A stretch of 64,000 nt of DNA from Panorpa germanica (lineage: Eukaryota > Arthropoda > Insecta > Mecoptera > Panorpidae): the NCBI GenBank assembly GCA_963678705.1, contig OY783214.1, forward strand, positions 7,502,001 through 7,566,000, in the 5' to 3' direction. Positions 29,936 through 42,008 of this stretch are shown here, in pieces. The notes under the pieces were generated by a model, which was given only the letters and a program-made list of their open reading frames with translations, was not told the DNA's origin and made no database searches. How positions within the stretch are numbered: the stretch's first letter is position 1; each line of letters opens with the position of its first letter. The translations under genes were made by a program, and so were the position numbers.

Positions 29936-30949
29936 TGTTCAATAAATAACACATTTTTCTTTCACGGGATAATCTCCAATATTATTATAAACCTGTTATA
30001 TATTATGCAAGTTTTATATTTTATAAATAATTCGTTTTATATCAAAAGATTTGCATTCACTGAGAATATTCAAAAAGAATTACGTCATTTTTGTAAGAAG
30101 ATCTATTTATATCTATGTTCGTTTCATTCACATAATTAAAGATGGCGGTTATTTAAAAGAATGAGTCTTTATTACAATTTCCTTGTTTCTATTCTTTTCC
30201 TAAATTATTTATTAAGATGTTGGTCCAGTTGCCACGTGGAGAGCTTGAACCGCTAAGTTATTGTTTGAAGTATCTTGAGAACAATGCCCCCGATTTTCTA
30301 ATTCTTCAATTTGTTATAAACATCTGTTTACATAAAATCTAAATAACTTTTTATGACTTTTACTGCCAGTAACATGAAAACGGAATTAATAAAAGTTCAT
30401 CTTGTAAAGATTATCAGTTAAACACATTTAATAATAAATGAAAACCTTACTATTATACAAATTACTGCAATTTGTTTATGTCTTATTATTTCTTAATATT
30501 TCATGCGTAAGACTATCGAACTTTTGTTGCTTAACTTAGTTATATTTTTGACAAATTACTTTGGTTTTAATTTTGCGCGCGGTCTCCGTTCCAATCTCAA
30601 ACCAAACATGTTGAGGGTTTTGCTTCTACATAGTGGTTCTATCGCACCATATGTTATATGGAAATATAATCGTACATTAATAAAAGGCAGTGGTGTAGCA
30701 ACTTAGGTAGATACTACATCTTGAGAACTTTATCGTATGTAATTGCTAATTGAATTTTTGTTATCTCCCTTCCTGTTAGTCTTGGAAGTAAACACATATT
30801 ACCCGTTATCTTATCATGGAATATAATTTATCTAACTTTATAGACGTTCAAATAAGCTAAATCTTTGAGCCCAACACAAATAAGAACACCTGTTTACATT
30901 ACGTAACTCATTAAACAAGGTTTATATATGTTTAAAGCACACTCATTCA
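29936..30949. other. Intergenic, no feature recognised
   Basis: No convincing feature. A 67-residue frame at 30503-30706 has no recognisable domain. Confidence 0.4.
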
Positions 30950-31215
30950 AAATTTATCTTTATTGCATATATGCAGTTCGTAAAATATTACTCAATAAAT
31001 TCGTACGATGCCATATCAAATTTTTCCATTGTTCTGAAAATTATAAAAGTATCGTCACTAAAACCACTGTAACTCGGAAACTAATAGACTAATTATCATG
31101 AAATTTTGAAACATTTCGCTTGAAGGTTGGTACTATCTAAAAATGATTTGGATTTTTCAATAGTGGCGCCACCTACATGGCATTCTACGAACTTATTGAG
31201 TATGTGTTATACATA
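30950..31215 (+). repeat. Dispersed repeat family D, copy 2
   Basis: Shares TCATGAAATTTTGAAACATT, TTGGTACTATCTAAAAATGA and TCTACGAACTTATTGAGT with copy 1 (25190-25300) and the first two with copy 3. Class unknown. Confidence 0.65.
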
Positions 31216-33689
31216 TAGTACGCCACTCGAAGTGTTACCAATTAAAGATGCTATAGTTTTGTGATTTATGAATATTTCTATGTCATATTTTAAGGTAATG
31301 TTGAAAATACATTGAATTTTAAGAAAAACATGGTCGTATATAGTGTGTAGTATCAATGACCGATAAATAAGTTACTTTGTTATTTCTAACATACAATATT
31401 TTAACCTTCAACGACATGTTCCAAATTACTGTATCACTTAATTAGATATGTTTGCATGTTGGTTAACATATATTAAAATTATCACAAGATTTCAGTGAAC
31501 CAAAATAGTATGTAAGGTCTAAAAGGTGTTAATTTCAATATTTAACAGAAATAAAATCTTGTTATACATTTTAATATAAAATATGAAAACTAGTTTCACA
31601 AAATATTATAAGGAATTTATATTATATTTTACGTAAAATCCACGTAAATATATCATTTAAGTAATTCATTTTATTTGAATGAATACCTAATTATGCTGTG
31701 TCATAACAACGAAAGCGGCAGGTTGTAATTTACTCATTCAAGATTGTGTTTGTTACTTGTAATGACCATGACAATATGTTATGCATAATCAGCAATGAGC
31801 AAGAAAATTATTACTCAGGTAATTGATAAATTAAATCTGATAGCTCTAATCACAATGACGTAGATAACCAACAATTATTTTTGAATGTCAGTTACGGAAA
31901 TGCTAAGTACTTCACTGTAAAATAAAATAAGAAGTAGATAATAATATGCATTTTGTGCTTCATTGTAGAAGTTGGTAGTGAATTGACTAAGTGTTCAATT
32001 TAAAATTGATGATAGCACTTAAAATAAATCATAATATATGTAACTTATATGTAATTGATTATCGATGATTGTTATTACAAATAACTATAACTTATTAATC
32101 AAAATCAAAATCTTCTCAAAAAAAGTGTACTTGTATAATAATTATTCGGCTATGATGCGGAAAAAAGGTTTGTGAAAGTGCCATGTAATATTTTGTTTAA
32201 TGCTTAGCATAGGATTTTATAACATAAGTTTATATTCAAATAATATTGAATATATTTGTAAATATCGAAAATAAATAAAAATTAATAAATATGATTAAAC
32301 AGTTGAGATAAACAAACATACATTTAAAATTAATACTAGAAAAAGAAACATGTTTATGTTTTAAATCCTATTATATATTTGTCACTGCTGTTAACTCTTT
32401 GTTTTGAACAAGTAACTATAACAATTGTACAAATTGATAGTTAATCTTATTGTTTTCTTATATTTGTTTGTTCTCATATTGACAACAAGTGCAGTGTTAT
32501 TTAACTAGCACATCTAATAATTCTGCCAGTCACTTATTATTACATCCAGCTCCGTATTAAGACTTTACTGGGCTTTAGACACAATATAAAATTCAGGCTA
32601 ACTACTATGTACATTTCCAAATTCAGCTCCAAAACTTTTTTTTTAATTTAAACAAATATATTCTTTTTAAATTTCTTTCAGTGGTATCTACAGTGTCGAA
32701 TGGTAGCTAGTCACAATTGCTCCGAATGAATCAGGGCACTAGACATATGTCTTACTTGTCTCCTCGTTAATTCGGATCTGTTACATCAGAATTTTTCCTT
32801 AAAATATCTGGTGTGGTGCGTTTACTTTTCAGTCTTATATATATATTTTTTAATTACGTAAAAACAGTTTATTATAATTTCACAAAACATATCAAGCTAC
32901 ATTTCTCCGACCACAAGGCATGATGAATACGACGGCGACATTTAGTGTCATTGTCTATCAGAATGATTTACGAGTTTTTTAAAACAACAATGATTATAAT
33001 CATGAAATAATTATTTAAGCCGTTGGGACCATACCGATGGGTCACATTTATGACAGCAAAGTGGTTGTAATTTTCAATATTAAACAGTTAAAATAAATTG
33101 TCGCGTTTCATAAAGTTTTTTATTTCAATAGCAGAATAATTTAACGCAGGTGAATACATTTTATCATATTTCAAATAGGTCAGCGGTTTAGGTATTGTTG
33201 TTAACGCAACAATAGAACAGTGACAAAGTGTGACAATGTGACACACACAAAATATATCATTAAAAGTGATTTGAATATTAAATAAGTTTGCTGAAAGAAT
33301 TTATCGCTGTCAAAAAATATTCTGTGTATATAGAAGACGTGAAACTTTTACCAAATAGGAAAATACTTTACTTTCAATTGTATTAAGAATTCAGTAACGT
33401 GTCTCTAGTATTGGTTGGCTATACTTATAACAGAGGTGGATTAAACAATACGATGAATACACCCGGTCCGCATATTCAAGTGACTATCCATAGATGTATC
33501 GATGCTTGTGATGCTGACATATGTATGCATACCGCTAACAAGCCTATACTGATATGTGGAATTATTGTACTTAGTTTATCGCCCAGACATGATTCGACAC
33601 TGACTTATAATATACAAAACTATTTACGAAAAAGGCGTATGTTCTTATTTACTTATCGTTAAATGAAATCAACACATCGTATCTGAACT
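31216..33689. other. Intergenic, no feature recognised
   Basis: 2.5 kb of AT-rich intergenic DNA. An 87-residue frame at 33399-33662 has no family features. No terminal repeats were noticed. Confidence 0.4.
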
Positions 33690-34060
33690 GATTGTCAAAT
33701 AAGGGGTCGACGTTCGTTTTAAAGATTAACATATCCACTATTGAGAAATCCACATGAGTTTTAGATAGTACCAACTTTCCTTCGAGATGTGTCAAAATTT
33801 CATAACAATCGGACCATTAGTTTAGGAGTATCAGTAGTTTTAGTGATACTACTTTTATAATTTAAAAAAAAATTGAAAAATCTGAATTTCGTGTGATCAT
33901 AAAGCATTGCTTTTTAATGGGAAAAATACCGTAGTCCGAATAGTACTTGTTAAGACATTGTTTTGCTTGAACGGTGTTTTTAGCAATGTAAATCACAATC
34001 AAAATGGTTATCGTGCCCAAAAAACGCTTTGTATTTGTGTTTAATAATTGAACAAATAAT
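33690..34060 (-). repeat. Dispersed repeat family D, copy 3 (inverted)
   Basis: On the minus strand it gives the same order of blocks as 24990-25300 (CGGACTACGGTATTTTTCCC, then AAACTAATGGTCCGATTGTT and ATGAAATTTTGACACATCTC). It lies about 80 bp from the BEL derivative at 34143. Confidence 0.7.
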
Positions 34061-34142
34061 ATTTAAATACTAAACACTAAATAAAACGGTTTGAAGCTGT
34101 TAAATACTTCTTCTAATTATATTTACAACAATTAATAATATT

Positions 34143-34451
34143 TGTACGAAATAAAACCATGCGAGTATTTGTAGATTGAATAATTATTCAATTGTTTAAT
34201 GATAAAATAATTTTACACTTTTTAATAACTTTGAACCAACATTCTTATAATAACAAGATGGTTGGGAATTATGATCTTGACAGTGTAGAAGCCCAAAACA
34301 CAACTGACACGAATGCCATATCGCTGTAGCGTACAGCAGTCGTCGTATTGTAGTCATGCGCATTACTTCTATTAGAGACAACAATACATTATAATGTTGG
34401 AATGCCAACAGAGACATCTTCTTATGTTCTGTACTAATTTTGTACTGAACA
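34143..34451 (-). repeat. Derivative BEL 3' LTR
   Basis: 309 bp on the minus strand, identical by eye to 36914-37222. The 73-residue frame inside is an LTR by-product. Confidence 0.93.
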
Positions 34452-34606
34452 TAAATTGCCAGCCAGCAGAAGTAGATAAGCTCACAACCAATATCAAATT
34501 ATACAATGTTACATAAAATTATTATAAACCAATTTACAAAAAATAATGTGAACTTCTTAAAACTATTATAAACAAAATTACACAAAATAACATAAACTTC
34601 TTAACT

Positions 34607-36289
34607 CTATGGTAGTCTACATAATTTTGTGAAAATAATATAAAACAAATTAATTACTATCCTAAATATAACAGAAACCATAATTATCAATGTAGCATAC
34701 ATTATCAATTGCATAATGTACACAACAATCATCAACTCAATAGTTACAATGTTATTGAAACAATTATCTTTTAACAATTCCAACAGTACAGATGTTTGTT
34801 TTACATCAATGTTGTAAACATTGCAATTAATATCTGATGGAAGTATTGTATTTGAATCAAAAATTTTATTTGTTGCTTGTTTGATTCGCACCAGCAACAC
34901 TGCGCTAATAATCTCAAGCTGGGGTATTGTAAGTACCTTACTTGATGGAGCTACACTGGACTTGTAGCAAATTAAATTTGTTTTTATTTTAATATTTATA
35001 AAAATAATATTGTGTTTTAAACCTAATGTCATAATACTGGTTGATCTGTTTAATAATGTTTTATAAACCTCCAATAATGAAGGATTGTGTCTAAATCTTT
35101 TTTCCAACACATTAAATCTTTGCGGGGCAACTGAGAAAGAATCCTCCAATTCTATTTTATTTACTAGGCTGAGTAATGGCAAATCAACAGTTAAATTATT
35201 TTTAAGTGCTACTGAATTCTGAAATTTATGTTCAGCCTTTAAGTAATCCTCAGAAAACTTATCTGATTCCTCTGGGACTTTCTCAGTTGTCCAAGATTGT
35301 TCCATAACATTTTTAAGGTTTGTATATTCACAAATAGCAAGATTACATACAATATTATTATGTGAATACTTATTTTTATTATACAATTTTCTTGGAACCA
35401 CATTTCCTTTATTATTATTGTCATGTGACATATTTTTATAATCTAAACTATACTCAATTGCAATTGCACGTCTTTCTAAAAATGAAATAAATTCTGCCAT
35501 AGTAGGCAGTTCTTCTAAATTTCTTTCCATGTGGAAAGTGCGGTTAGTAACGATATCTAATTTTCTACTTAAGGCCGAGATTAAAATCATATCCCACTTG
35601 TCTACAGGCTCATCAAGATTTTTTAACGCTTGTAATTGCTGTTTTACTTGACATAAAAAAGCCCTTATATCGACTGCAGTACCTTTCTGCATGTTGGGAA
35701 TATCAAGTATTATATTAATGTGATAAAAGATTAATCTCGCCTTATTTTCATACCGCGCTAACAATAAATCAATAGCCTCTTTGTATGAACTGTTCACAAG
35801 CGGCAGATTTATAATTATTGAGAGAGCCTCATCAACGAGATACTTTCTCAAATAAAAAAGTCTTTGTACATCGGACAATGATGCATTATTGTGAACCACT
35901 GCTTGGAAGAGCTCATAAAAGGGCTTAAACCTGGTTATATCCTTGCCATCGAAGGTTGGAATTTCCACCGCTGGGAGCTTCAATGGAACTAATTCAGGCC
36001 TATTAACTTCTTTTAACTTATTGATGCTAGCATTTAATTTTGCAATAATGTTAAAATACTTCTCTTCAACTTCTTCAATGTCTTCCTCATCTTGATCATC
36101 AATTTCTAAAATGCTGTACTGCGTGAGCTCGTACGATTGGAATGTAGTCATCATCTTTTCTTTTTTCACCTGCAGCACCTCCACTGTAGCGGAGTCGAGA
36201 GCCCTTGGGTCGCTGACGTAATTGTCCATCCGTGATATTGCACTTTTTGCAGCCGTCCGCGCCGATCTAAGCCTTTTCAATCCCTCCAT
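34607..36289 (-). CDS. Truncated Gag-Pol frame of deleted BEL element, 560 aa
   Basis: One open frame. Residues 1 to about 305 match the Gag N-terminal part of the intact element closely (same start MEGLKRLRSARTAAKSAISR). Blocks from further along follow in order: the protease-RT linker (SDKFSEDYLKAEHKF), an RT-distal piece (IMTLGLKHN), an RNase H piece (KVLTIPQLEIISAVLL) and a pre-integrase piece (NCNVYNIDVKQTS). The zinc knuckles, protease DSG, RT YVDD, RNase H active site and the whole integrase are missing. The last roughly 45 residues are read from sequence matching the 3' non-coding part of the intact element, not from pol. No enzyme activity is expected. A Gag-like structural role is possible but unproven. 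Confidence 0.8.
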   Translation of the reverse strand: MEGLKRLRSARTAAKSAISRMDNYVSDPRALDSATVEVLQVKKEKMMTTFQSYELTQYSILEIDDQDEEDIEEVEEKYFNIIAKLNASINKLKEVNRPELVPLKLPAVEIPTFDGKDITRFKPFYELFQAVVHNNASLSDVQRLFYLRKYLVDEALSIIINLPLVNSSYKEAIDLLLARYENKARLIFYHINIILDIPNMQKGTAVDIRAFLCQVKQQLQALKNLDEPVDKWDMILISALSRKLDIVTNRTFHMERNLEELPTMAEFISFLERRAIAIEYSLDYKNMSHDNNNKGNVVPRKLYNKNKYSHNNIVCNLAICEYTNLKNVMEQSWTTEKVPEESDKFSEDYLKAEHKFQNSVALKNNLTVDLPLLSLVNKIELEDSFSVAPQRFNVLEKRFRHNPSLLEVYKTLLNRSTSIMTLGLKHNIIFINIKIKTNLICYKSSVAPSSKVLTIPQLEIISAVLLVRIKQATNKIFDSNTILPSDINCNVYNIDVKQTSVLLELLKDNCFNNIVTIELMIVVYIMQLIMYATLIIMVSVIFRIVINLFYIIFTKLCRLP

Positions 36290-36913
36290 CTTGCTTAGGT
36301 GATAGATTCGTACTTATATGATAGATGAAACGTGGATGACAAACTAATCCAGGTTAATCCAGCAACATGAGAAGTTTTTAATAAATCGGTACTTGTAGAT
36401 AGTAATAATAGCTTTGTACCTTCATGAGTAAAGAAGTATTTTACTCTCTTCCAGCATCCATGTATCCTCTTCCGTAATGAATAATTTTTCTTAAAATATA
36501 AACGTGTAGTAATCCAAATTATATGCGAATCCGCTTAAATCAAACGTTGCATTACCCAATCAATGGCAATTGATGACTTGCCAGGCCGCCATAGGGTAAA
36601 TGTAACAAAATAGCTTGCACTTGTGCTGGTTACTATACAGATGTAACCTCAAAACACCACGAAATCACACGCGGGTACCAATGGCTTGTAAGGCCAGTTT
36701 TTTTTTTTTTGTAGGATTTAAAACCTTCTTGAAATGTAATTGTAAAATATCCAAATCCTCCGTGAATCCGCCAAAATAGAGCGTCCCATTTACCCAATCA
36801 ATGGCAATCGCCAAGGGGCAAATGTAATAAAACGCCAAAAATACAATGAAAAACACACGCGGTTAATAAACTCGAAGGATCGGCTTTGTAAGACTCGAAG
36901 GACCAGCGTCGCA
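36290..36913 (-). other. Derivative BEL leader
   Basis: Matches the leader of the intact element block by block, including both halves of the internal duplication (CGCTCTATTTTGGCGGATTC and CCTATGGCGGCCTGGCAAGT). It is better conserved than the deleted coding part. Contains a run of A not seen in the intact element. Confidence 0.75.
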
Positions 36914-37222
36914 TGTACGAAATAAAACCATGCGAGTATTTGTAGATTGAATAATTATTCAATTGTTTAATGATAAAATAATTTTACACTTTTTAATAAC
37001 TTTGAACCAACATTCTTATAATAACAAGATGGTTGGGAATTATGATCTTGACAGTGTAGAAGCCCAAAACACAACTGACACGAATGCCATATCGCTGTAG
37101 CGTACAGCAGTCGTCGTATTGTAGTCATGCGCATTACTTCTATTAGAGACAACAATACATTATAATGTTGGAATGCCAACAGAGACATCTTCTTATGTTC
37201 TGTACTAATTTTGTACTGAACA
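36914..37222 (-). repeat. Derivative BEL 5' LTR
   Basis: 309 bp, identical by eye to 34143-34451. Confidence 0.93.
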
Positions 37223-37736
37223 ATATTTATTTACATTACTCACATGATAACACCTGCACCGTGAAATAAGATTCAATCACAATAATAAAACTAGTCGTTT
37301 TGCAATATTCAAACCAGAGAACAGAGCAGATCCAGCGCTATAGCACGTTTGCACAAACTCCTAAGCCAGATTACATAATAATATTTATGTGTGAGATGTT
37401 GACATACCCACATCCTACTGGGAGCACCTATCCTATCCAGCGATGTTAACACGTTTAAACAAGTTTTTTGGGAAAGTATTACTGAATACTAAGTCGAATA
37501 GATGACCCAAAATATCTAACATTAAAACAAGAATATATTAATATCTCACATACTAGTTGTACATATATAACTAAATGAACTTCGTTACTTCGGGATCTTT
37601 CGGAAATGCTAAAGAATATTATAGTGAAAGTTAGTATTTAAACTTACTTTGTTCACAGTTAACTAACTAGTTAAGGTACCAACCTTTGGCGTGTGTGTCG
37701 AATATAGAAAGCTTGAAGTTGTATGCATCAGACGAA

Positions 37737-38185
37737 GGGCTTGTGTCCTATGGCCTAATTTCTATAAAACTGTACTATATATTGAAAAACTATTTTTTAA
37801 TAACTGCTTATATGTGAGGAGATATTAAAAATTAAAAAAGTTATTTTGTCCCTTTAATTATTAAAGGGAGACAACATTACAGAACATTCCAAGACATGTT
37901 ACATAACGTCCGCTACGTTGCTATCTCTTTTATAAAACACAGAGTAAAATAAATTCAACACAGAACTTTTATCCATAGAAAAAATAACTAAGCTACTCTT
38001 AATTGTACAGACATGTTACGTCATAAATATGGCCGAAATCTGTAGTACTAAAATTACAATTCGAATTTTTAATTGCTATATCTCCGTCAACATTTAGATA
38101 TTTCTTAAAATAAAAACGCCTATAAATATTTATTAACATCAATTTCAATCAACAATTGAAAAATCGGCCCTTAAAAAATAACCCA
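37737..38185 (+). mobile_element. MITE family 1, diverged shorter copy
   Basis: Begins GGGCTTGTGTCCTATGGCCT and keeps the left ~130 bp and right ~130 bp of family 1. The middle differs and the right terminus has decayed to TAAAAAATAACCCA. Confidence 0.75.
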
Positions 38186-39667
38186 TTGAACAGTTAATCC
38201 ATACTACATTTGCCGAATAAAATGTATAATTACAACGAGGAGCACAATTCGATGGCAGTTTCGTAAATTGAATTGTACTTCGATGGCATTTCGTTTTTAA
38301 GAGTGCTGTGGTTTTAGTTTAAACTAAACATATTCAAAATTACTATAATTAAATTATAGATTTTTGTCTTCTATTTTATAGCTTTTTTTTAAATAAACCT
38401 TACATTTTTTCTTATTTTTTCAATAATTAAAACGTTCACGGTGAAGTATAACAAGAATTACCTGTTACGTAAACGATTTTACATAATATACGACGTTTTG
38501 TGAGCTACTTTACCGTTTTTTGAAAAATAAATATACGATTTGCACATTTGTATATTCATAAATTTTTTAAAAGCACCTTCTTGGATCATGTAATCTTAAG
38601 AAGTCCTTTTAAAGGCTTAATGCTGGTTGGAATTTAATCTTTATTATCATAAAAATTAGTATAAATTAGTAAAAAGTATAATAAAAGAATTTTTAAATAT
38701 GTATAAAAAATAGTGCATGTAGATTAACTCATAAAATATCAATCGAAATCCTCTTCCAGAAAATTGTCCTCTGGTACTCTGAGTTTCTATGTATAAATCA
38801 TAATTATAATATTACTTCTTAAAATGTTTTTTATTTTTTTAATGTTTATGTGTTTCTTTTAAAGGTTACCTATCCGCGAGCAGGTTGTCTTGCAATACAG
38901 ACAAACCTCCGTTAGAATAAACAAGCGGAGTTCAAGGTTGCATTCATTGTTAGTTAAAAAACTTCGTTAATAAATGATGACAAACTTCATAGACGTTAAA
39001 TTATTTTGTTGTTATTCTGCGTGTTGGAATCTATCAATATATAAACTGGATCTGGGACGACTCGCATGTTCACTTAATTATTAAACGATTCTGATATACA
39101 TATGTGAACGAAATACACCATTTCTACAAACAATGTTGGTCAGAATCGTACAAGATTCAAACAAATTGAAACGAATCGTATAAGAATCGTAAGAGATTCA
39201 GAAAAGTTGTTTGTAGGAATGAAGACAAACAAAACAGGGTTGTAAGATTGTTTTGTTGTTTATCTGTGTTCAGCACTGGTTGTGAATAGGCTGTATCCTC
39301 CTTTTATACCATTCAATAAGATCTTCTAATACGTCCATAGTATATTTTTCAATATAAATATAAATATGATGCAAATTTTTTTACAAATAATTTCATTTTT
39401 ATCTATCTAGATCACTTTTTTTTATAAAATAATTTTGTTAATGTTGTGTCTATCTACCAATATAAAAGTCTATTTTAATAAATGTTATCAAAAAAAAAAA
39501 TAAAAAAATATTTTGATAAGTGTATAAATTAGGTTAAAAAAAACTTGAAATATGAAACGTCATTAACATTTAAATAATGAAGGCACATGTTTGACATTAC
39601 ACACGCCAACTGAATTATCTAATATTTTGCATATAATATTAAGGAGTATTACCGCAATTAAAAAAAT
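38186..39667. other. Intergenic; one weak short inverted repeat
   Basis: AT-rich. A possible ~107-bp element lies at 39119-39225 between TTCTACAAACAA and TTGTTTGTAGGAA, with tandem GAATCGTA(C/T)AAGA motifs inside. No coding. Confidence 0.35.
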
Positions 39668-40520
39668 CCCAGTAAACAATTTGGTGAAGTGCCCTATTTA
39701 GTGACGTTCGAGTCACTCGTACATTTCAATTCTAACGCTTTACAAGTTCTCTACCTGTCACAGATTTTGTGTATTTTTTCATAATAATATTCTTTCTATT
39801 TCCAACATCATTCATTAAGTAGCAGTTGTTTCTTTCACACTAGGATATATTTTTTATTAGTTCATTTTCATTACAAAGTGAGAGAGAAACGAGATGCGGT
39901 TAGACAAGTAAAATATATTTTTCACCGTTACACTTGTATACTTGTATAGTATTTCGTTCAGTACAGTATGTTTAAAGTATATGCTATCCTTTTTCAACAA
40001 ATATTTCTTTAATGGTAATAGGCACACGCTGTCTCCTCAATCTCCGAATATAATGTGTTTAAACGAATACTTTAAGCAGCGAGGGTAAGACAGAGGTTTT
40101 AAACCTAACGCAGAACTGCCGATCGTGGATTTTTGAATCCCCAAAACAATGTAAAAAACTAATATAACGAGTATTGTTGAAAATGAATAATATTCATTAA
40201 AAAAATCACGATCCGTACTAAAGATTACATCTATTTATTTCTTCATTTAAATATTTATATTTTGCAGACTCCTAAAAGTATAGAATTCCATTAAGTTTTA
40301 TACCCCTGCCATCCCTGCTAGTGTCAAGTTTATAACTCCGGTCATAAATCATAAACCGACTCCGCTTTTAATTCAGCAGTGAACCGTCGTTGCGATCTCT
40401 GTAGGTCATATAAAGGGCCTTTCCTATGAACGACTGAATAGAAAACGAACACGTTCCAGACAAAAAACTCATGATATGTAATAGAAATTAAGTCGAATTT
40501 GCTCCAAAATGTTTACTGGG
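39668..40520 (-). mobile_element. DNA transposon family 3, long copy
   Basis: Bounded by CCCAGTAAACAATTTGG on the left and CCAAAATGTTTACTGGG on the right. The right ~200 bp is the inverse of the left ~190 bp of the 211-bp element at 48545-48755. The left end matches the right end of the 254-bp element at 45598-45851. At 853 bp it may be the longer parent of a MITE, or two nested pieces. No transposase frame. Confidence 0.55.
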
Positions 40521-40724
40521 ATACAATATTTAAAGTATTCGTTGTTAAAATAATTCGAAGAAGCTCTAGTGAAATTAAAGTCATGTCCATGGAATACTAA
40601 GCATAGCATTGATTGGCACAATACATTGTTTGAATATTAAATATGTGATAATGAACAATTAACTTTAAAAGTTAAATGCAAATTACGTAATTGAGTACCA
40701 GATAAAATAATCTATATTAATAGT

Positions 40725-41310
40725 AATTGTGCCCGAATTAATGCAGATATTTAAAAATGGTTTCCAGTTTTAAAATAAGCGTAAAAAATTACGCAAGAAA
40801 ATATATTTAATACGTCAAAAAAAGAATGTTCTTTCTTGTTCAAATTTTAATTATTCTTAACGTAGTTTTAGTTTATTTTTAAATAGACGTCATTGTTTTT
40901 GAGATATCAGTTCGTTCATAAAATAATAATGCAGACATTTAAAAATGGTTTCCAGTTTTGAAATCAGCGTAAGAAACTACACTAGGAAATATATTAAATA
41001 CGTCAAAATAAAAATGAATTTATTTTCATTGAATATTTTAGAGGATTGCATTGATAATTTAATAAAATATGACACTTTGTTTTGTGCAATTTATAATGGT
41101 TCGCAACGTAGTTTTTTACGCTGATTCTAATTCTGAAATATTTTTAATTTATATTTAATATTAATATTTTCGAGATATCAGCATGGTAAGTCCTAAATAA
41201 TGACAATATTTAAAAGTGGCTTTCAGTTTTAAAATCAGCGTAAAAAACTACCCTAGAAAATCTCTTTAATATATAAAATAAAAAGTTCTATTTTTGTTGA
41301 AAAATTTAAA
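40725..41310. repeat. Palindromic repeat family F, array of about three units
   Basis: TTAAAAATGGTTTCCAGTTT with AATCAGCGTAAAAAACTAC-like sequence recurs near 40750, 40940 and 41210, with GAGATATCAG between. The inverse form ACGTAGTTTTTTACGCTGATT lies at 41104-41125. Each unit can pair with itself. No open frame. Confidence 0.65.
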
Positions 41311-41381
41311 AGTTATACTCTTGTTAATTTTATATAAATCGCGCACGTTCACTGTTCGGACGGTGTGACGTCAGAGCATAA

Positions 41382-42008
41382 TGTGCTTGTGTCGTCATTT
41401 TTTAGTTGTCGATTTTTCAATTGTGGATTGAAATTGATGTTTATAAATGTGTATTGACGTGTCTATTTTATTAAATAATGACGGAGATATAGCAATTAAA
41501 AGTTTGAATTGTAGTTTAGCGCTAGAATATGGTCGTCCATATTTGTATGACGTGAAATGCATTTTAACGTCAGTTATTTGTTGAGTAGGTCAGTGCTGTG
41601 GTAATGTTCTGTAGCTGTTGGTAGTCAAATAATCAATTCAAATCAAAGAATAATAAGTTTTTATTTTATTTAACCCTATTACGGCAAACATAATATTGAA
41701 ATTTTAATGTTCCTTGATATAGATGTAAATAATGTTTGATATTTTGATATATAAATACATATAGCAGAGATTTAAGAGCTGTAAGGTTGGTAACCTAACA
41801 CAAGGATTGTGATGTCACATGCACTTGGAATGTGTACAACGTTGAATCCCTTTAATAACTAAAGAGACAAAATTACTTTTTTAATTGTTAATATCTCCTA
41901 ACATATAAGGAGTTCTTAAAAAATAATTGAACATTTGAGGTTCTAGTAACCAACTTTATCAATATATAGTAGACTTTTATAGAAATTAAGACATAGGACA
42001 TTGGCTAT
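41382..42008 (-). mobile_element. MITE family 1, inverted copy
   Basis: Reverse-strand match over the full length to 44757-45354, including AACGTCAGTTATTTGTTGAG on the plus strand. The right terminus is decayed (GACATAGGACATTGGC). Confidence 0.8.

Larger units (their letters stand above)
34143..37222 (-). mobile_element. Internally deleted BEL/Pao element
   Basis: 3080 bp. Two 309-bp LTRs (34143-34451 and 36914-37222) are identical by eye and have TG...CA ends. A 5-bp target duplication ATATT lies at 34138-34142 and 37223-37227. The LTRs, leader and Gag start are related to the 6.7-kb element at 7351 but differ by substitutions and indels, so this is a separate subfamily. Most of pol is missing. 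Identical LTRs mean that it inserted recently in its deleted form, which would need proteins from an intact relative. Confidence 0.93.

Noticed and set aside
30676..30720. GGCAGTGGTGTAGC resembles part of the SINE body
   Set aside because: Only about 14 bases match, with no A/B boxes or tail; too little to call.
34607..34745. The C-terminal TKLCRLP of the deleted BEL frame looked like the conserved Pol C-terminus
   Set aside because: Nucleotide comparison places this stretch in the 3' non-coding region of the intact element (13520-13660), where a similar sequence occurs after the stop. It is read-through, not retained Pol.
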